Assembly: GCA_020073705.1 (NCBI GenBank) | Contig: JAIQES010000007.1 | Location: 29,804 to 93,803, forward strand | Length of the DNA: 64,000 bases | Origin: Terriglobia bacterium | GTDB lineage: Bacteria; Acidobacteriota; Terriglobia; Acidiferrales; UBA7541 | Direction: 5' to 3' | Shown here: positions 53,400 to 62,546 of the stretch, piece by piece | Layout of the letters: each line of letters opens with the position of its first letter | Numbering within the stretch: the stretch's first letter is position 1 | Made by a program: the position numbers and the translations under genes | The notes under the pieces: generated by a model | Database searches by the model: none | What the model was told of the DNA's origin: nothing | What the model saw: the letters and a program-made list of their open reading frames with translations, nothing else

Positions 53400-54569
53400 C
53401 TAATCGCGGAGCGCGCCCCGGAGCGCTTCGGCGACATGCTCGATCTGCGACGGTGTGAGCTCGGGGTAGAGGGGAATCGAGAGCACCTCCCGGGAGGCGC
53501 GCTCGCTGGCGCGTAAGTCTCCGGGTTTGCCTCCGAGCGAAGCGTACAGCGGCTGGAGGTGGAGCGGAACGGGATAATAGACCATGCTCGCGATGCCGCG
53601 CTCCGCCAGCCGCTTCTGAACCAGGTCGCTGCGGGTTGCAACGCCCGGGTCGTTTCCCGCTACACGACCCGCCACACGAATCGTATAGAGGTAATAGACG
53701 TGCTCCTGGCCGCCAGGCACGTGTGGCAGGGTGAGGCCCGGTAAATCCCGCAGCAGGGAGTCGTAGCGGCGTGCGTGCACCTGACGCGCGGCGGTCCAAT
53801 CCGCCAAATGGCGCAGCTTTACCTGCAAGACCGCGGCTTGCAGTTCGTCCAGGCGGCTGTTCCACCCGCGCTCGGTGCTGAGGTAGCGAGCCGTCTGCCC
53901 ATGATTGCGAAGAGCGCGCAGGCGAGTGGCGAGCTTGTCGTCGTCGGTCACGATCATCCCCGCGTCGCCGTAAGCGCCCAGATTCTTGCTCGGATAGAAG
54001 CTCAGGCAGCCGAGGCGTCCCATCGAGCCGGTTTTCCGGCCGTGATAGCTAGCTCCGATGGACTGCGCATTGTCTTCGATGACGGGGATTCCGTGCTTCT
54101 CGGCGAGCGCAAGAATAGGGCTCATGTCTGCTGCGAGCCCGAACAGGTGCACTGCGACGATAGCGCGCGTGCGCGGTGTAATCCGCATTTCGATCTGCGC
54201 AGGGTCGAGATTGAACGTTGCGGGTTCGATATCCGCAAACACAGGGCGCGCGCCCAACGCGGTAATGGCGCTGCCCGTGGCAATGAAGGTGAACGCGGGC
54301 ACGATGACCTCGTCTCCCGCGCCGACGCCGCTGGCGTGAAGTGCCAGTTCGAGCGCTTCGGTTCCCGACGCCACGCCGATGCCGCAGCGCACACCGCAAG
54401 TGTGAGCGATTTCCTGTTCAAACGCTTCGCATCGCGGCCCCAGCACAAACTGCTGTGCGGTAATCACCTCGTCGACCGCCGCGCGAATTTCAAGCGCGAT
54501 CGTTTCGTACTGCGCGCGCAGATCGAGCATGGGAATCACTTCCGCAACGGGACGCACCGGGGAACTCAT
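53400..54569 (-). CDS. DegT/DnrJ/EryC1 sugar aminotransferase
   Basis: 389 residues from ATG 54569; ATG 54530 has a better SD (GGAAG) but would remove the preceding residues. PLP enzyme of fold-type I that adds an amino group to a nucleotide-linked keto-sugar. Typical segments: PMLDLRAQYETIALEI, GVASGTEALELAL, AVHLFGLAADM, EDNAQSIGASYHGRKTGS, and the PLP lysine in FYPSKNLGAYGDAG, then RNHGQTARY and LDELQAAVL. Such genes serve O-antigen, exopolysaccharide or antibiotic sugar synthesis. No other sugar genes are alongside. Confidence 0.94.
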   Translation of the reverse strand: MSSPVRPVAEVIPMLDLRAQYETIALEIRAAVDEVITAQQFVLGPRCEAFEQEIAHTCGVRCGIGVASGTEALELALHASGVGAGDEVIVPAFTFIATGSAITALGARPVFADIEPATFNLDPAQIEMRITPRTRAIVAVHLFGLAADMSPILALAEKHGIPVIEDNAQSIGASYHGRKTGSMGRLGCLSFYPSKNLGAYGDAGMIVTDDDKLATRLRALRNHGQTARYLSTERGWNSRLDELQAAVLQVKLRHLADWTAARQVHARRYDSLLRDLPGLTLPHVPGGQEHVYYLYTIRVAGRVAGNDPGVATRSDLVQKRLAERGIASMVYYPVPLHLQPLYASLGGKPGDLRASERASREVLSIPLYPELTPSQIEHVAEALRGALRD

Positions 54570-54647
54570 CGGAGAATAGGGTATGTTTCGCAGATGTTTG
54601 AAGGATTCACGAGACGAATATCCTATCACGCGGCTCGGGCCAGCGTC

Positions 54648-55055
54648 TCAATCGGACCGGTGCGCAGGAGGCGCACACGTATCGTTCTCGCAACGTGCAG
54701 GCGCACCGGGAAGTCTGTACCGGTGCCGCGCGATAAATCCGTACATGGGAGGGCCGATCCAGCGCAGAGGTGGCAGGCTGGCGATCCGGCTGAGCCAGGA
54801 GAATTTCGGCAATACGCGAAGCAAGGCGAGCCATGCGTCAAATCCCCGCAGCCACGCTCCTTCCGGAGTGCGCAGGTGCATTTCGCGGTCGAGTTCAGTG
54901 CGCGCGAAGGGGGCCTGCGCTGCCACTGCGGGGTCGTTGTAATCCAGAAAGCGCAGCCGTGCACCGGAATCGTATGGCTCGATACGCTCCCGGGTCCACC
55001 GGCAGAACGAGCAGGAGCCGTCGAGGAAAATGTCATATTTTGCTGTTTGCGGCAT
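54648..55055 (-). CDS. DCC-family thiol-disulfide oxidoreductase-like protein (DUF393)
   Basis: 135 residues from ATG 55055, chosen for the conserved beginning KYDIFLDGSCSFCRWTRERI; ATGs at 55082 and 55112 are upstream alternatives. The CSFC motif corresponds to the DxxCxxC signature of the DUF393/DCC family, followed by LRFLDYND and a GFDAWLALLRVLP segment. Usually assumed to be redox proteins, but the role is unproven. The gene ends just before the aminotransferase start, on the same strand. Confidence 0.87.
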   Translation of the reverse strand: MPQTAKYDIFLDGSCSFCRWTRERIEPYDSGARLRFLDYNDPAVAAQAPFARTELDREMHLRTPEGAWLRGFDAWLALLRVLPKFSWLSRIASLPPLRWIGPPMYGFIARHRYRLPGAPARCENDTCAPPAHRSD

Positions 55056-55169
55056 GGCCCAGCCTCGCGGAGGCATCTCCATTATGACACTGCGCGGCGT
55101 TCCTGCGGACATACTTGGGGCAGATGCGCTGGGTGAGCAGTTCGGCCAGTCAATTTCCTGTCTTGGGTT

Positions 55170-55427
55170 TTACCGTGGCCGGCCTGGAGGATCAGCTGGG
55201 GGAGGGATTTGCGGCGTCAATGGCGGCGCGCCTGGATTTGCGGAAATTTTGGATGGCGCAGGCTGCGGCAGTCCTATACCCACATTCATTTCCAGATGTT
55301 CCTTCGCACAGTGAGGGCAAAAGGCCTTGCCGGTGTCTTCGTCGCGGAGGCTGGCCAGTTCGTAGCAGCCGTGGATACAGTCGCAATATCCTGTGATGGA
55401 GGCAGTCTTAATGGGCACCAGAGCCAT
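55170..55427 (-). CDS. Small zinc-ribbon-like protein
   Basis: 85 residues. ATG 55427 with AAGGAC upstream. Cysteines CDCIHGC and, after 17 residues, CPHC could bind zinc. The second half is Pro-rich (PAPSKISANPGAPPLTPQIPPP). No named family recognised; it may be a real small protein given the ordered Cys pattern and reasonable start. Confidence 0.55.
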   Translation of the reverse strand: MALVPIKTASITGYCDCIHGCYELASLRDEDTGKAFCPHCAKEHLEMNVGIGLPQPAPSKISANPGAPPLTPQIPPPADPPGRPR

Positions 55428-55595
55428 TGTATTTGTCCTTTTCGGCAGGATAGCACAAGTGGCTCACGATTTTCGCAAGAACTTGCGGCAGAATTTCACC
55501 GCCGCGGGGTGCCCCTTGTGCCGTTCGAACTGATTTTGACTAATACCAACCAAGTTACCAACCGCTTTCGATAGGCTCATTAGGTTGGAACGGCA

Positions 55596-56675
55596 CTAGA
55601 CGGCTTTCAGTTGGGACAAGCGGTAGGGCCTGCCGATGTTTTCCCGCAATTCGTTCCAGAGCGTGCCCGGCATGGCGAGAAACACCTCAACGACCTTTGG
55701 ATCGAACTGCGTTCCCGCGCAACGCTGGATTTCATCTCGGGCGTGGGAGATCGTCAAAGCTTTCCGATAAGGCCGATCGGAAATCATCGCGTCGAGTGCG
55801 TCGGCGACAGCGAAAATGCGAGCCCCGAGAGGAATCTGTTCTCCCCGCAGGCCGTGTGGATAACCGGTACCATCGAAATATTCCTGGTGAGAAAGGACAA
55901 TCTCCGCGGCCTCCCTGAGGAACGGGATTCGCGTCACCATATTGTGTCCGATCTCGCAATGGGTACGCATGATTTCGCGCTCCTCGGGCGTGAGCGGTCC
56001 GGGCTTGCGCAGGATTTGGTCCGGAATCGCCATCTTTCCGATATCGTGAAGAAACGCCGCACGAGCGATATGCGGGAGCAAGAGCACGTTCACCTTCATC
56101 GCTTTTGCGATTGCAATCGTGAATGCCGTTACCCGCTTGCAGTGGCCTTCCGTTTCGGCATCTTTCAGGTCGAGCGCGCCACCTAACGCCTCCAATGTGT
56201 CGTCGTAGGACTGCTCGAGCTGCTCCAGTGCACCTTTCAACTGCGCTGTACGTTCTTCGACGATCTGTTCAAGATTACGCTGGTAATTTCGGTTTTCGAG
56301 CACCAGGCGCCGATGTTCGAGCGCTCTCCGGACGCTCAGGTAAAGCTGGTCCTTTTCGAACGGCTTCAGGATGTAATCGTAGGCCCCTCGCCGAATGGCC
56401 TCGAGCGCCGTCGACAGGTCGTGCATCGCTGTGACCATGATGACCGGGATGTCGGCGTGGTACGTGCGCAGCCACTCGAGCAGACTGAGGCCGTCCATTT
56501 GCGGCATGACCATATCGCTCAAAACCAGGTCTCGCGGATTCTTCTCTAGGTACTCCTGAGCCAGGAGACCATTGCTCACCGCACTACACTCGTAGCCTTG
56601 TGTTTCGAGCAGCGTGCAAACGACTTCCCGAATTGCTTCCTCATCGTCAACAACAAGTATCTTAGCCTTGGTCAA
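55596..56675 (-). CDS. Response regulator with HD-GYP domain (RpfG-like)
   Basis: 359 residues; start TTG 56675 with GAGGGG 6 bases upstream. Receiver domain (about 5-120): KILVVDDEEAIRE, phosphorylation Asp in DLVLSDMVMPQMDG, KPFEKDQ. A coiled coil (about 130-165, EQIVEERTAQLKGALEQLEQ) leads to the HD-GYP domain: HCKRVTAFTIAIA, AAFLHDIGKMAIPD, LSHQEYFDGTGYPHGLRG, ARIFAVADALDAM. HD and GYP motifs are complete, predicting c-di-GMP hydrolysis. The cognate kinase is not adjacent. Together with the EAL stub and PilZ-like gene it indicates c-di-GMP signalling. Confidence 0.95.
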   Translation of the reverse strand: MTKAKILVVDDEEAIREVVCTLLETQGYECSAVSNGLLAQEYLEKNPRDLVLSDMVMPQMDGLSLLEWLRTYHADIPVIMVTAMHDLSTALEAIRRGAYDYILKPFEKDQLYLSVRRALEHRRLVLENRNYQRNLEQIVEERTAQLKGALEQLEQSYDDTLEALGGALDLKDAETEGHCKRVTAFTIAIAKAMKVNVLLLPHIARAAFLHDIGKMAIPDQILRKPGPLTPEEREIMRTHCEIGHNMVTRIPFLREAAEIVLSHQEYFDGTGYPHGLRGEQIPLGARIFAVADALDAMISDRPYRKALTISHARDEIQRCAGTQFDPKVVEVFLAMPGTLWNELRENIGRPYRLSQLKAV

Positions 56676-56921
56676 GTAGCGCCCCTCGATACGACATTAT
56701 AAGGCAGGACATAGAGCTAAAGAAAAAAGGCGCATCCACAGTGGTGATAAAGTAACCGGTGTCCAGGGATTGTCCGATCAATAAAAGCACCCGCGGTCAA
56801 TGAAAACAAACGCAGGCATCATCTAGCGGTTTGCTTCCCTTTCATTCATGAGATGTTTCTTGAGCCATAGGCCCCCGCAACTTGCGACCGGGAGGGAGAG
56901 TGTATTAGAGTCGTGTTCCAA

Positions 56922-57758
56922 ATGAACTCTATATGTTTCCGCTTTCGTATCGCCCGTCCGCTGTCCTGGCGGCGTGTGGTCAGCCTTGCAACGGCTGCTG
57001 GTTTTTCCGTGCTCGCCTTCATGCCGTTGGCGCGTTGCCTCAGGGCGCAAGTCAAGAATGATTCAAGCGCCGAATTCAAGCAGCTGGCGGCAGAACTCTC
57101 CGCGGCCAGGCTGAACGGAACGGTCGAGAGCGAGATCCCGCAGGAAAAAGCTCTTGGCATCCTGGACGAATTGGCATGCTCGTTCCTGAGCAGTTCTGCT
57201 TTGCCTGACCTTGATGCCGCAAACCAGCGAATGGCGAACCTCGTGTCGCATACTCCTCCCGTGGGTGAGAATTATCGCCTCGTGCGGCTGGGCGGAAGCC
57301 CGGCGGTATACGCTTTAGTGGTCAATTTCGGGCTCGGTGGACCGGCCGCAGTTCGAATTTATGCTGCTACAAACGGCCGTTATGCCTTGGCCGCGAGGAT
57401 TGACCATTTTGTGGAACGAGATTTTTTCGACAGCGACATTGAGCTGATCCCGGTATCCGCGACCGAATCGGTCTTTGTCACCGCCGCTGGCCGCACGGAT
57501 GATTTGTCGACAGGCATGTTTTCGGCCTGGCGGTTCGATGGACGTCGCGCGGTGCTGCTCTGGAACTCGGATTTGCTTCAGCAGTCAAACTATGAGGCCG
57601 ATAGGAATGGATTCCATCTTACGTACTGCGCACAGCCCGATGAAGATCATCCGGCGAAGTGTCTCAAGATGACACAGGACCTCTATCGCTGGCAGGCCGG
57701 TGAATGGAAACGCATCGAGACCAACGACCTCGGCCCTGCGAAGACTCCCGCAAGATAG
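56922..57758 (+). CDS. Secreted hypothetical protein
   Basis: About 278 residues from ATG 56922 (GTG 56913 in-frame upstream). N-terminal signal: RRVVSLATAAGFSVLAFMPLA. The mature part has a pattern of beta strands (YRLVRLGGSPAVYALVVNFG, AVRIYAATNGRYALAARID, VFVTAAGRTDDLSTG) suggesting repeated beta-propeller or beta-sandwich modules. No named family recognised. The next gene on the same strand begins 130 bases later. Confidence 0.75.
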   Translation: MNSICFRFRIARPLSWRRVVSLATAAGFSVLAFMPLARCLRAQVKNDSSAEFKQLAAELSAARLNGTVESEIPQEKALGILDELACSFLSSSALPDLDAANQRMANLVSHTPPVGENYRLVRLGGSPAVYALVVNFGLGGPAAVRIYAATNGRYALAARIDHFVERDFFDSDIELIPVSATESVFVTAAGRTDDLSTGMFSAWRFDGRRAVLLWNSDLLQQSNYEADRNGFHLTYCAQPDEDHPAKCLKMTQDLYRWQAGEWKRIETNDLGPAKTPAR

Positions 57759-57887
57759 CCCCGTCTCCAGTCCCTGCGCCCAGAGGGGTGCCGAGATGCA
57801 CCAGGTCAATTACATCCCTTCGCCCGAAACCCTCATCAGAATGTTAATCTGGAGCTTCTCTCTGGTTCGGGAAAGGGAAGGGATCAC

Positions 57888-59294
57888 GTGAAGCGCATTT
57901 TCGCCGGGCTGATCATCTTTCTTATTGCCGCGCTGGGGGTGGCTGCGCAGCAGGCTGCTCCTCCAGTTCTTTTGCCGCCGCTCGAGGCGGAGTCAAACGC
58001 CGAATTCCTCCAGGCGGCCGACGAAGTGCTCCTCGAAATGAGCAAACTGCTTTCCCTGCCGATCCTTTCCCCACTGAAAAAAAGTCTCCGCTCTCGGGAC
58101 GAAATTCGAGCCTACCTCTTGCAGAAGATGAAAGAAGACAAGGACGCCGGCAAGCGTTATGCCGATCAGAAAACCATGGAGAAGTTCGGTCTGCTCCCAA
58201 CGGATTATCCCCTGGAAGAGACCTTGGTGAAGGTGCTCACGGAGCAGATTGCCGGACTGTACGATCCGGACAGCCATGAGTTTTTCATTGCCGATTGGAA
58301 CTCCCTAGCGGACGAGCGCATGGTGATGTCGCACGAACTGACGCACGCACTGCAGGACCAGTACTTCCATATCGACAAGTGGACAGACGCCGCAAAACCA
58401 AATGATGACGCGGAACTCGCTCGCGATGCAGTCATCGAAGGTTCGGCTATCGCCGCCATGCTGGATTATATTCTGCAAGGCAAGGGAAGCATTCGGGACC
58501 TCGGCGAACTCGACCCCTCGATACTGATGGGGGACGTGGACAGCAGCCCGGAACTGGCCAAGGCGCCAAAGGTCTTGCGGGATGAGCTGCTATTCCCGTA
58601 TCTGGCAGGTGCGCCGTTTACGCAGAGCGTGCTGAAGGCATCGAGCGGGTGGCCTGATTTCCACAAGGTTTTCGAGAGGCCTCCGGTTTCGACGCAACAA
58701 ATCATGCACCCGGACATGTACTTGCAGGGTGTCGTGCCTCCAACGATTGCGCTGCCGGAGACCATGGGCTTACTTTCGGCGGAGTGGAAGAAGCTCGATG
58801 AAAACAATATGGGGGAATTCGGTCTCCTGGAAATCCTCGGACAGTTTCTGAGCAAAGATCGCGCCACCAGTCTGGCTGCGACATGGTCGGCCGACCGATA
58901 CGCTATAATCGAAAATCAGAAGAACAAGCGCACGCTCCTGCTTTTTCGCGTGCGGTTGGCGAGCGATGCGGACGCGGCGCGCTTTTTCGGGGCCTACAGC
59001 GAGGTGCTCGAATTGAAGTATGACCAGCGGACCAATTTGATGCGCCGGCCAAACTTCTTTTCCTTCGAAACACCGGACGACGGCATTTTCCTCAGGTGTG
59101 TGGGGACCGACTGTTTCGTTCTCGAAGGTGGCAGCCGGGCGATTTTCGACCACCTCACCAGTGAGATGGGATGGCCCCGTGGGCCGGCTATGCCCGTAAG
59201 ACCGGATGAATCGCGCATCAAGGAGACCGCGTTTCCGATCTCTCCGAACCTGATTGCCGGTGCCGGTCGGCCCACGCTGCCCACGGCACCGTAA
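57888..59294 (+). CDS. Secreted putative zinc metalloprotease (HExxH)
   Basis: 468 residues. GTG 57888 with GGGAAGGGA upstream; signal peptide to about residue 21 (GVAAQQ). A HELTHALQDQ motif at about residues 148-157 is the gluzincin-type HExxH, and a downstream ARDAVIEGSAIA with Glu about 30 residues later could be the third zinc ligand. The remaining C-terminal half (YAIIENQKNKRTLLLFRV..., FFSFETPDDGIFL) is unassigned. Family probably of unknown-function acidobacterial peptidases. Its 3' end overlaps the opposite-strand membrane protein gene by 77 bases. Confidence 0.82.
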   Translation: MKRIFAGLIIFLIAALGVAAQQAAPPVLLPPLEAESNAEFLQAADEVLLEMSKLLSLPILSPLKKSLRSRDEIRAYLLQKMKEDKDAGKRYADQKTMEKFGLLPTDYPLEETLVKVLTEQIAGLYDPDSHEFFIADWNSLADERMVMSHELTHALQDQYFHIDKWTDAAKPNDDAELARDAVIEGSAIAAMLDYILQGKGSIRDLGELDPSILMGDVDSSPELAKAPKVLRDELLFPYLAGAPFTQSVLKASSGWPDFHKVFERPPVSTQQIMHPDMYLQGVVPPTIALPETMGLLSAEWKKLDENNMGEFGLLEILGQFLSKDRATSLAATWSADRYAIIENQKNKRTLLLFRVRLASDADAARFFGAYSEVLELKYDQRTNLMRRPNFFSFETPDDGIFLRCVGTDCFVLEGGSRAIFDHLTSEMGWPRGPAMPVRPDESRIKETAFPISPNLIAGAGRPTLPTAP

Positions 59295-59892
59295 TCCAGA
59301 TGGCCATCGCGCTCCACGCGAGCACTTGCACGCTTGGGGGCGGCGTGCCAAACAGAGAAGCAGGGTAGAGCACCGCAAGCAGCCCCAGCAACGACCATAA
59401 GGCCAGATTTCCCGTCCGGTCCTTCGCACGCGTTACGCTAAGGTAGACCGACGTTCCCGCCGCAAAGAGCGCGTACTCTACAACAATCGTAAGTGGCAAG
59501 GAATTCCACATCCCCAGTCCAAATTTGCACCCGCCGGGATAAAGCGGCATGTCTGGCCGGTGCGCTAGGAAATCAAGCAGCCAGTGGGAGGGGACCAAAA
59601 AGCCGACCAGGAGTGCGCTGCGAGCGTTGAGCCGCACCATGAAATAACAGGTTCCCAACAATGCGCCCCACCCTAATTGCGCAACGAGGCTGTGCGAGAC
59701 CGGATAAGATATGAAATCGAATGGGGAGGCCCGGAGCAGTCCCGGCACGATCCGCACCTGCTCGATCCCGAGCAGCAGCAGAACCGGCCAGAGAAGGTCC
59801 GCGAACTGCGCGGCGAACACCAATGTCCCAAGCGAAGTTTTCGGCGCAGCTTTTTTCGCAGCCAGCGCGACGCCAAAATGTCCGAGGAACAT
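59218..59892 (-). CDS. Integral membrane protein, function unknown
   Basis: 224 residues, about six hydrophobic segments. It begins MFLGHFGVALAAKKAAPKTSLG, a beginning typical of the YdjM/metal-dependent-hydrolase-like membrane family (H-x(n)-G-x-A-x-A-x-K), with PVSHSLVAQLGWG and VPSHWLLDFLAHRPDMPL carrying additional conserved-looking histidines and aspartates. These may form a metal site at the membrane surface. C-terminal codons overlap the protease gene on the other strand. Confidence 0.8.
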   Translation of the reverse strand: MFLGHFGVALAAKKAAPKTSLGTLVFAAQFADLLWPVLLLLGIEQVRIVPGLLRASPFDFISYPVSHSLVAQLGWGALLGTCYFMVRLNARSALLVGFLVPSHWLLDFLAHRPDMPLYPGGCKFGLGMWNSLPLTIVVEYALFAAGTSVYLSVTRAKDRTGNLALWSLLGLLAVLYPASLFGTPPPSVQVLAWSAMAIWITVPWAAWADRHRQSGSERSETRSP

Positions 59893-60426
59893 GGGCCCCT
59901 CTGCACAGCCTGTTGAAATTCAATCAGGCGTTCAAGAGACTCTGTTGCAGTTGATGGATTATGTCAAGAGAGCTTGGAATTCGATGGTGGGCCATGCATC
60001 CGATAAGAGCGTTTCTCGGGAGTTAGGTGGCTCGGAAGCTCGTCCCGTGCGATCGGAGCAGCGTCTGCAAAATCGGTTATGCGGCAGCGAGCAAGAGCCG
60101 CCAGTCTGCAAGAGCGAATTGTCAGAACCCGGCCATTCCACTGGGGCCTGCTCTGGCGACAAATTCGTGGTTTCGAGGGGCAGGAGAAGCGTACGACGCT
60201 CGAGACAGAGGTCCAAATCGAAAATTCCAGTCTAGAACCAGTCCTAACGAGTTTACCTCATTTGGCGACTACTTTAAGGCGGGTTCAACTGGAACACTTT
60301 CACTGTCGACAGCAGCCGGGCATTTTTTCCAAACTGACGATTACCCATTTCGCGACATTTTCACCCGTCTCTCACTCAATAGAAATATTCTCGTGTTAAG
60401 TTAAGCAGGGGGCTCCCGCGGCGGCT
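59893..60426. other. 534-base region, no supported gene
   Basis: An open stretch at about 60079-60240 (+) reads LQERIVRTRPFHWGLLWRQ..., which is protein-like, but start and end are not sensible and I recognise no family. No RNA gene or repeat seen. Confidence 0.35.
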
Positions 60427-60432
60427 TTGCTA

Positions 60433-61599
60433 GTGATCGACCAATTTCGCGCACTGCCACAACAGAAGCGCCTCGGAATCCTCTGCGGCCTTACGATCAT
60501 TGCCGTTCTGATCGCCACTCTGTGGCCATTCGATTTTGTTTCCTCTAATAGAGTCAGTTGGATACCAGAAGCAAACGGAATCCGCTTCGGCGGCACCGGC
60601 GTTGTGGTAAGCAAAGCGTCTTTGAAGCCACGTGCAACTGAGTCCGGCGACTCGTGCAGCCTGGAGGTTCTGGTGCGCCCTGCAAGCATCGAGTCCGTGT
60701 CCGTGCCCCCGATCTTGAGCTTTTATGTTGCGGAAAAGCAGAGAGAATTGTTTGTTGGCCAGCATAAAGATGACTTGATGGTTTCTCTCACCTTTGTCGA
60801 GGCACAGAAGAATTTAACAGCACCGGAACTCGACGAGTATCATGTGTTCGAGCAGGGGAAAGTTCTGCTCCTGACCATAACATCCGGGACCAATGGAACG
60901 GTTGTCTACAAGAATGGCAGCGAGCCGCAGGTTTTTTCCGGATTCAGGATTATGCAAGGCGACTTAACCGGCCAGATCGTTCTAGGAACTTCGGCTCTGG
61001 ATTTTAAGCCGTGGTCGGGAGAAATACGCGGCCTAGCGATCTATTCGAAAGAACTTACGCCCACAGAAGTACTGCGGGACTACAGGGACTGGACCGATGG
61101 ACGCGCAGTAGATTTTGCGCATCTGGAGGGAGCCACCGCAATCTACGGCTTTGCCGAGGGAGCGGGGCGTGAAATCCACAGCGCAGTTGTTTCGGGACCA
61201 GATCTGGAAATACCGAAACGGTTCGTTGTTCCACACAAGCCCTTCTTGGTATCTCCATTGGAAGAATTTGAAGCAACTTGGAACTACGTGCACAACATTT
61301 TGGTAAATATTGCGGGATTCGTTCCGCTGGGGTTCATCCTGTGCGTTTATTTGGCATGCACGCGAAGCCGGCGGCAGGCGATTCTGCTCACCATTCCTGC
61401 CGGAGGAATGGTGAGTTTTGTGATCGAGGTGCTGCAGGTCTATATTCCGCAACGAGGTTCCGGCGTGACCGACATCATCACTAATACTCTGGGTGCCGCT
61501 TTCGGTGCCCTGCTCGTGAGACCAAGTATGGTTGGGACGATTCTCGGAAGAACAAAGTTGATCACTGGGTCCGGGAGCTCCGTTTCGCCACACAACTGA
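60433..61599 (+). CDS. VanZ-like protein with LamG-type domain
   Basis: About 388 residues from GTG 60433 (TTG 60427 possible). One N-terminal membrane helix (about 15-35), then a concanavalin/LamG-like beta-sandwich (about 50-235, with SLEVLVRPASIESVSVPPIL, VLLLTITSGTNGTVVYKNG, WSGEIRGLAIYSKELT), then a C-terminal VanZ domain: NILVNIAGFVPLGFILCVYL, SFVIEVLQVYIPQRGSGVTD, and NTLGAAFGALL. VanZ-family proteins are linked to glycopeptide resistance but often have other envelope roles. The LamG insertion between TM1 and the rest is the unusual part. Confidence 0.85.
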   Translation: MIDQFRALPQQKRLGILCGLTIIAVLIATLWPFDFVSSNRVSWIPEANGIRFGGTGVVVSKASLKPRATESGDSCSLEVLVRPASIESVSVPPILSFYVAEKQRELFVGQHKDDLMVSLTFVEAQKNLTAPELDEYHVFEQGKVLLLTITSGTNGTVVYKNGSEPQVFSGFRIMQGDLTGQIVLGTSALDFKPWSGEIRGLAIYSKELTPTEVLRDYRDWTDGRAVDFAHLEGATAIYGFAEGAGREIHSAVVSGPDLEIPKRFVVPHKPFLVSPLEEFEATWNYVHNILVNIAGFVPLGFILCVYLACTRSRRQAILLTIPAGGMVSFVIEVLQVYIPQRGSGVTDIITNTLGAAFGALLVRPSMVGTILGRTKLITGSGSSVSPHN

Positions 61600-61701
61600 T
61601 GGCTAATCGAAGATTTGGTCCGCCTGGCACCCTGGTGATTGTATCGAGGAAACATCAGGAAACACACGCAAAACCTGCGTATGAGCTATCTAAAAACCGC
61701 G

Positions 61702-62226
61702 CTACTGCCTATCCGATCCATCTTTCGATTCGATTCCGCCGTTCGCCAGGAGTTCTCGCAGTGCTGCTTCCCCTGCAGCCCCACGCTGAGTTCCGGCGAT
61801 GTTTCCGTCCCGGTCGATCACGACGTAGATCGGGTATACCGTTGCCTCGTACATCGCTGCCAGATTTGTGTCGTCGGTGAGGACGATGCGGGATGTCCGT
61901 GGGTGCTGCTCAAGATACTTCTTGACTGTTTTCTTGGACTCGGCCACGTTGATGGAAAGTACAATCAGCCTTTTGTCGCCATACTCATGATTGATTTTGT
62001 CTACAAAGGGTGCTTCGGCGAAGCAGTACGGGCACCACGTGCTCCAAAACTCCAGAAGAACGACCTTTCCTTTGATGGAGTCGTTTGTGAACTTTTCACC
62101 TGCGGTTGTTTTGGCGTTGAATCGTGGCGCAGGCTCCTTGGCCTTAGGGCCGGCAAACGCGCAAAGAGCCGTGAGAAACAATGCGCATGAAACTGCTCCC
62201 CGCAAAATAGCGGTTCGCGCAAGCAT
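61702..62226 (-). CDS. TlpA-like thioredoxin-fold oxidoreductase
   Basis: 174 residues. Signal peptide (AVSCALFLTALCAFAG), then a thioredoxin/AhpC-TSA fold: APRFNAKTTAGEKF, the redox motif WSTWCPYC (CxxC about residues 64-67), NVAESKKTVKKYLEQH insert, and cis-Pro in ATVYPIYVVID. Periplasmic reductant or oxidant in cytochrome c maturation or disulfide control. Pro-Tyr between cysteines differs from the frequent WCxPC. No ccm neighbours. Confidence 0.92.
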   Translation of the reverse strand: MLARTAILRGAVSCALFLTALCAFAGPKAKEPAPRFNAKTTAGEKFTNDSIKGKVVLLEFWSTWCPYCFAEAPFVDKINHEYGDKRLIVLSINVAESKKTVKKYLEQHPRTSRIVLTDDTNLAAMYEATVYPIYVVIDRDGNIAGTQRGAAGEAALRELLANGGIESKDGSDRQ

Positions 62227-62546
62227 ACGCGGGAGATATTACAGATTGCGTACTTCCCCTGTCAATTATTTTATGGATATCACACCGAGAGTTCCGACCA
62301 CCAGGGACTGGCAGTCCTATGATGGCCGGCTCGCATCATCAGCGTAGCCACCTTTACCCGTGACATGGAAGCTCACCGGGCCGGAATCAATGACTAGACT
62401 GGATTGCTAGACGCACGTTTTGACCCGAGGCGGTCGAGTTGCCTCTTCCGCCATAACAGTACTTTCGTGCTATGGCTGATCCTTCAATTCTCGGGTCACA
62501 ATCGTCTGTATGCTGTCGGTCCCCGGGATGGCTGCAGGAGGCTCCC
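62227..62546. other. Intergenic region
   Basis: 320 bases between divergent genes. The SD AGGAGG for the next gene is at about 62536-62541. No gene or repeat recognised. Confidence 0.4.

Noticed and set aside
54049..54399. Arginine-rich minus-strand frame in the DegT gene
   Set aside because: Alternative frame of the aminotransferase with no plausible fold.
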